In this document: positions 61,603 through 64,000 of the stretch, piece by piece | Numbering within the stretch: position 1 is the first letter of the stretch | How the letters are laid out: every line of letters begins with the position of its first letter | NCBI GenBank assembly: GCA_023388055.1 | Contig: JAEWGW010000027.1 | Location: 248,001-312,000 of the forward strand | DNA length: 64,000 nt | Direction of reading: 5' to 3' | From: Bacillota bacterium | GTDB lineage: Bacteria; Bacillota; Bacilli; Paenibacillales; NBRC-103111 | Translations under genes and position numbers: made by a program | The notes under the pieces: model-generated | The model's database searches: none | Seen by the model: the letters and a program-made list of their open reading frames with translations, nothing else | Told to the model about the DNA's origin: nothing

Positions 61603-63154
61603 ATTATTGATCGTGGATGATGAACCGCTTATCCGCAAGGGTCTGGCCAAGCTGGTGGAGACGAATCCTCTTGGCTGGCTGGTGGCAGGAGAAGCGGGAA
61701 ACGGGCAGGAGGCCAGCGCCAGACTGGAGGAGCTTCGCCCCGATCTGGTCATTACGGATATCCGCATGCCGCTCGTGGACGGTTTGGAGCTGGCCCGCCA
61801 CATTTCCGTTTTCTCCCCGGGAACGGCGGTCATTATTCTGACGGGCTACCGGGACTTCGAATATGCCCAGACGGCTATCCAATACGGAGTAAAGCAGTTT
61901 CTCTTGAAGCCCTGCCCGGAGGAGGAGATATGCCGGGTGCTTCAGAGCGCATACCAGCAGTACCGGGAGACGGAGGCCCGCAAGGAACGGGAGGGAACGG
62001 AGCGGATCAAAAGGGAGGACCAACTGCTGCGTTCCGTACTGACCCGGCTGCCGTATGATGAAAAGGAGGCTGCTCTGCTGGAAGCCCGGCTGGCGGGCAA
62101 AAGCCTGTGGCTGCTGCAGGTGGTTCGCTACTTTCCCGAGGAACGGTCTTACCGCAGGGAGGATCTGCGGCTCCTGCAATTTGCCATCGGCAATATTCTG
62201 CAGGAGCTTCTCGACAGCTGCCCGGGTAAACACCGCTGGATTCCCATGGAATACGATACCTTTGCCTTCTTTTTGGATGAAGCCTGCAACGGCGCCGATT
62301 TTGCCGCAGAGGCTGTGACAGTAGTCAAGCGGCTGTTGGGCATCGAACTGGCAGCTTCGTGCTGCGGGCCCTTCCGCCGGTTCCAGGATACGGAGGCATG
62401 GCTGGATACACGGTTGCGCAATCCGGAGCGGGAGGGTGCAGGGGGAGGACCAGCGGCGGAATCGGGCGAGCTGCAGGTGAATGAAGCCAAAGCAAGACTG
62501 ATCCGGGGGGAGCTGACCTCCCTGCTCCTATTGGGCCGTCCCGATGAGCTGGGCAGTTATGTCAAGGGGCTTCAGGATTCCGTCAAGCAGTCCTCCGCCT
62601 CCCTGGAGCTGAGGAAGCTGGAGGCCTTTTGCATTGCGATGGCGATGGTGGATGTGATGCGTAAGGAGTTGGAGGCCGACCCGCAAAGCATTGGCGATAT
62701 CGGAGGCCGGGTGGCGGAGCTGAACCGCATCAGCACGGCCGTGGAGGTGGAGGTGTGGCTCTCCAGCCAGGTCCAGTCCTTCGGCAAGGCGCTTCTCAGC
62801 TGGCAGACCGGGCATAGCAGCGGGTTAATCAGCCAGGCCCTCCGGTATATAGAGGAGCATTACGCGGAGGAATGCAGTCTGGCGGTCGTGGCTGCCCATA
62901 CACATCTCAGTCCCAACTATTTCGGCAATCTGTTCAAAAAGGAAACAGGGGAAAGCTTCACCGCCTATATGACCACCCTGCGGATGGACAAAGCCAAGCG
63001 GTTTTTGAAAAACACCGATATGAAGATAGCGGAAATAGCTCAAGCAGTGGGGTACCCGGATTCCAATTATTTTGCCACCGCCTTCAAGCAGACGATGGGA
63101 GTGTCCCCGACGGAATTCAGGAAAAGCCCGGTACAGCCGAAACAGGCTCCTTAA
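61592..63154 (+). CDS. YesN-type response regulator, AraC family
   Basis: 520 residues from ATG 61592 (AAAGGA nine bases upstream; ATG 61583 abuts that site). Receiver domain: VDDEPLIRKG, phospho-acceptor Asp in DLVITDIRMPLVDG, Thr in ILTGYRDFEYA and Lys in VKQFLLKP. A long linker (about 130-410) precedes the AraC helix-turn-helix pair (CSLAVVAAHTHLSPNYFGNLF split; IAEIAQAVGYPDSNYFATAF), ending VSPTEFRK. The partner is the overlapping kinase. The gene converges on the aldolase gene, with 25 bp between stops and no visible terminator. Confidence 0.9.
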   Translation: MKGKLLIVDDEPLIRKGLAKLVETNPLGWLVAGEAGNGQEASARLEELRPDLVITDIRMPLVDGLELARHISVFSPGTAVIILTGYRDFEYAQTAIQYGVKQFLLKPCPEEEICRVLQSAYQQYRETEARKEREGTERIKREDQLLRSVLTRLPYDEKEAALLEARLAGKSLWLLQVVRYFPEERSYRREDLRLLQFAIGNILQELLDSCPGKHRWIPMEYDTFAFFLDEACNGADFAAEAVTVVKRLLGIELAASCCGPFRRFQDTEAWLDTRLRNPEREGAGGGPAAESGELQVNEAKARLIRGELTSLLLLGRPDELGSYVKGLQDSVKQSSASLELRKLEAFCIAMAMVDVMRKELEADPQSIGDIGGRVAELNRISTAVEVEVWLSSQVQSFGKALLSWQTGHSSGLISQALRYIEEHYAEECSLAVVAAHTHLSPNYFGNLFKKETGESFTAYMTTLRMDKAKRFLKNTDMKIAEIAQAVGYPDSNYFATAFKQTMGVSPTEFRKSPVQPKQAP

Positions 63155-63179
63155 TATTCAAATAGGATTCGTTGAAGGT

Positions 63180-64000
63180 TCATACCAAACTTCTTCCGCT
63201 GTCTGCCGGAGCCTTCCCGGTGCTGCCAAACAGCCGCAGCTTCTCCATTACCGTTTCCTTAACCGCCTTGTCCGTAGCGGAGATCACCTCTGTATACTGG
63301 TAGGAACCGGTTTTGGCAATAGTTTTGACTGATTCCATAATATGGATGAACATATCGGTGCAAATATTGATTTTGGCCACGCCCCGTTGGATGCAATCGT
63401 GGAAATCGCCGTCGCTGAGGCCCGAGCCGCCATGAAGGACAATGGGCAGCTGCGCCCTCCGGCGGATATCCTCCAGCCGCTGCAGATCCAGCCGGGGCCG
63501 GGTGCGGTATACGCCGTGTACCGTGCCAATAGCTACGGCCAGGGCATCACAGCCGGTGCGGGCAACAAAATCGGCAGCTTGCTCCACATCCGTATAAAAT
63601 GCTTCTTCAGCAGAGGAGGCAGGTGTTCCTTCATCCTCTGTGCCTGCTTCGCCTCCCCCCACATGGCCAAGCTCCGCTTCTACGGAGGCTCCGCAGGCGC
63701 CGGCCAAGGCCACAACCTCGCGGGTATTGGCGATGTTGGTTTCAAAGTCCAGGGTGGAGCCGTCATACATGACCGAACTGAACCCGATGTCAAGAGCGGC
63801 CCGGATGGTCTCCATGGTAACTCCGTGATCCAGATGGACAGCCACGGGAACACGGGCTCGCTCTGCAGCCCGCACCAGGACCGGACCAATATCGGACAAC
63901 GGGCTGTAGGGGGTATGCACCTCCGCTACGGCAATAATAACGGGAGAGCGCAGCTCCTCGGCTGCGCCAAGCACGCCTCTGACCATCTCCAGATTGAGCG
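63180..64000 (-). CDS. Class II fructose/tagatose-bisphosphate aldolase family protein (5' partial)
   Basis: The frame is open to the right window edge (reading LNLEMVRGVLGAAEEL at the end), so the N-terminal 20-30 residues are missing; the first visible Met at 63986 is internal. The class II metal site is visible: His in VAVHLDHGVT, Glu in SVEAELGHVGG, His in AIGTVHGVY and His in VLHGGSGLSD, with INICTD closing the phosphate site. An acidic insert (GEAGTEDEGTPASSAEEA) sits after the Glu motif. Substrate may be fructose- or tagatose-1,6-bisphosphate or a related ketose phosphate such as rhamnulose-like sugars; sequence alone does not decide. Confidence 0.85.
   Translation of the reverse strand, partial: LNLEMVRGVLGAAEELRSPVIIAVAEVHTPYSPLSDIGPVLVRAAERARVPVAVHLDHGVTMETIRAALDIGFSSVMYDGSTLDFETNIANTREVVALAGACGASVEAELGHVGGGEAGTEDEGTPASSAEEAFYTDVEQAADFVARTGCDALAVAIGTVHGVYRTRPRLDLQRLEDIRRRAQLPIVLHGGSGLSDGDFHDCIQRGVAKINICTDMFIHIMESVKTIAKTGSYQYTEVISATDKAVKETVMEKLRLFGSTGKAPADSGRSLV

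Overview
The window looks like a chromosomal stretch of a Paenibacillus-like Firmicute. The evidence is: moderately high GC, strong AGGAGG-type ribosome binding sites with occasional GTG and TTG starts, lipoprotein solute-binding proteins, an S-layer-homology (SLH) protein, three YesM/YesN-type two-component pairs, LplABC-type transporters, and a Bacillales holin-like type I toxin. No rRNA, tRNA, CRISPR array or transposase gene was seen.

Region 1 (1-16954, all +) is the right-hand part of a contractile injection system or phage-tail-like particle cluster. It holds a LysM tube-linking protein (cut by the window edge), a gp27-like hub, a gp5/VgrG-like spike, a PAAR tip, gp25, two baseplate-J wedge proteins, a tail protein I, and two very large fibre proteins that share an N-terminal module and end in S74 intramolecular chaperones. 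A 59-residue helical protein lies between the fibres. Sheath, tube, ATPase and any cargo genes would lie to the left. The cluster stops at a bidirectional terminator.

Region 2 (17035-36213) is a series of sugar-uptake units, most with their own sensor kinase and AraC-type response regulator. The first is a YesMN pair divergent from a CUT1 permease pair and binding protein. The second is a chvE-mmsA-mmsB monosaccharide importer divergent from a membrane-anchored sugar-binding protein, kinase and regulator, which resembles the XylFII-LytS-YesN three-component systems. The third is a UgpA-UgpE-UgpB-like importer without a local ATPase.

Region 3 (36214-39661) contains a compact type I toxin-antitoxin locus (30-residue holin-like toxin and convergent antisense RNA), a permuted papain-fold YiiX-like hydrolase, and a 7TM-GAF-GGDEF diguanylate cyclase.

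Region 4 (40130-59590, all +) is a polysaccharide-utilisation locus. It has a membrane-bound YesS-type AraC regulator, LplA/LplB/LplC-type importer, GH78 alpha-L-rhamnosidase, a TIM-barrel sugar isomerase resembling L-rhamnose isomerase, an SLH surface protein, a 1698-residue secreted multidomain glycosidase with a GH42-like core, and a GH2 beta-mannosidase. A CcpA-type operator overlaps the promoter in front of the importer. The likely substrate is a rhamnose-containing heteroglycan whose oligosaccharides are imported and trimmed inside the cell.

Region 5 (59785-64000) holds a third YesMN pair and, convergently, a class II fructose/tagatose-bisphosphate-type aldolase cut by the right edge.

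Intergenic regions carry unusual repeats: three elements made of four 22-23-bp arms (two direct, two inverted) spaced exactly 50 bp, a 17-bp GC-rich tandem array, and a 153-bp element with 12-bp perfect terminal inverted repeats.
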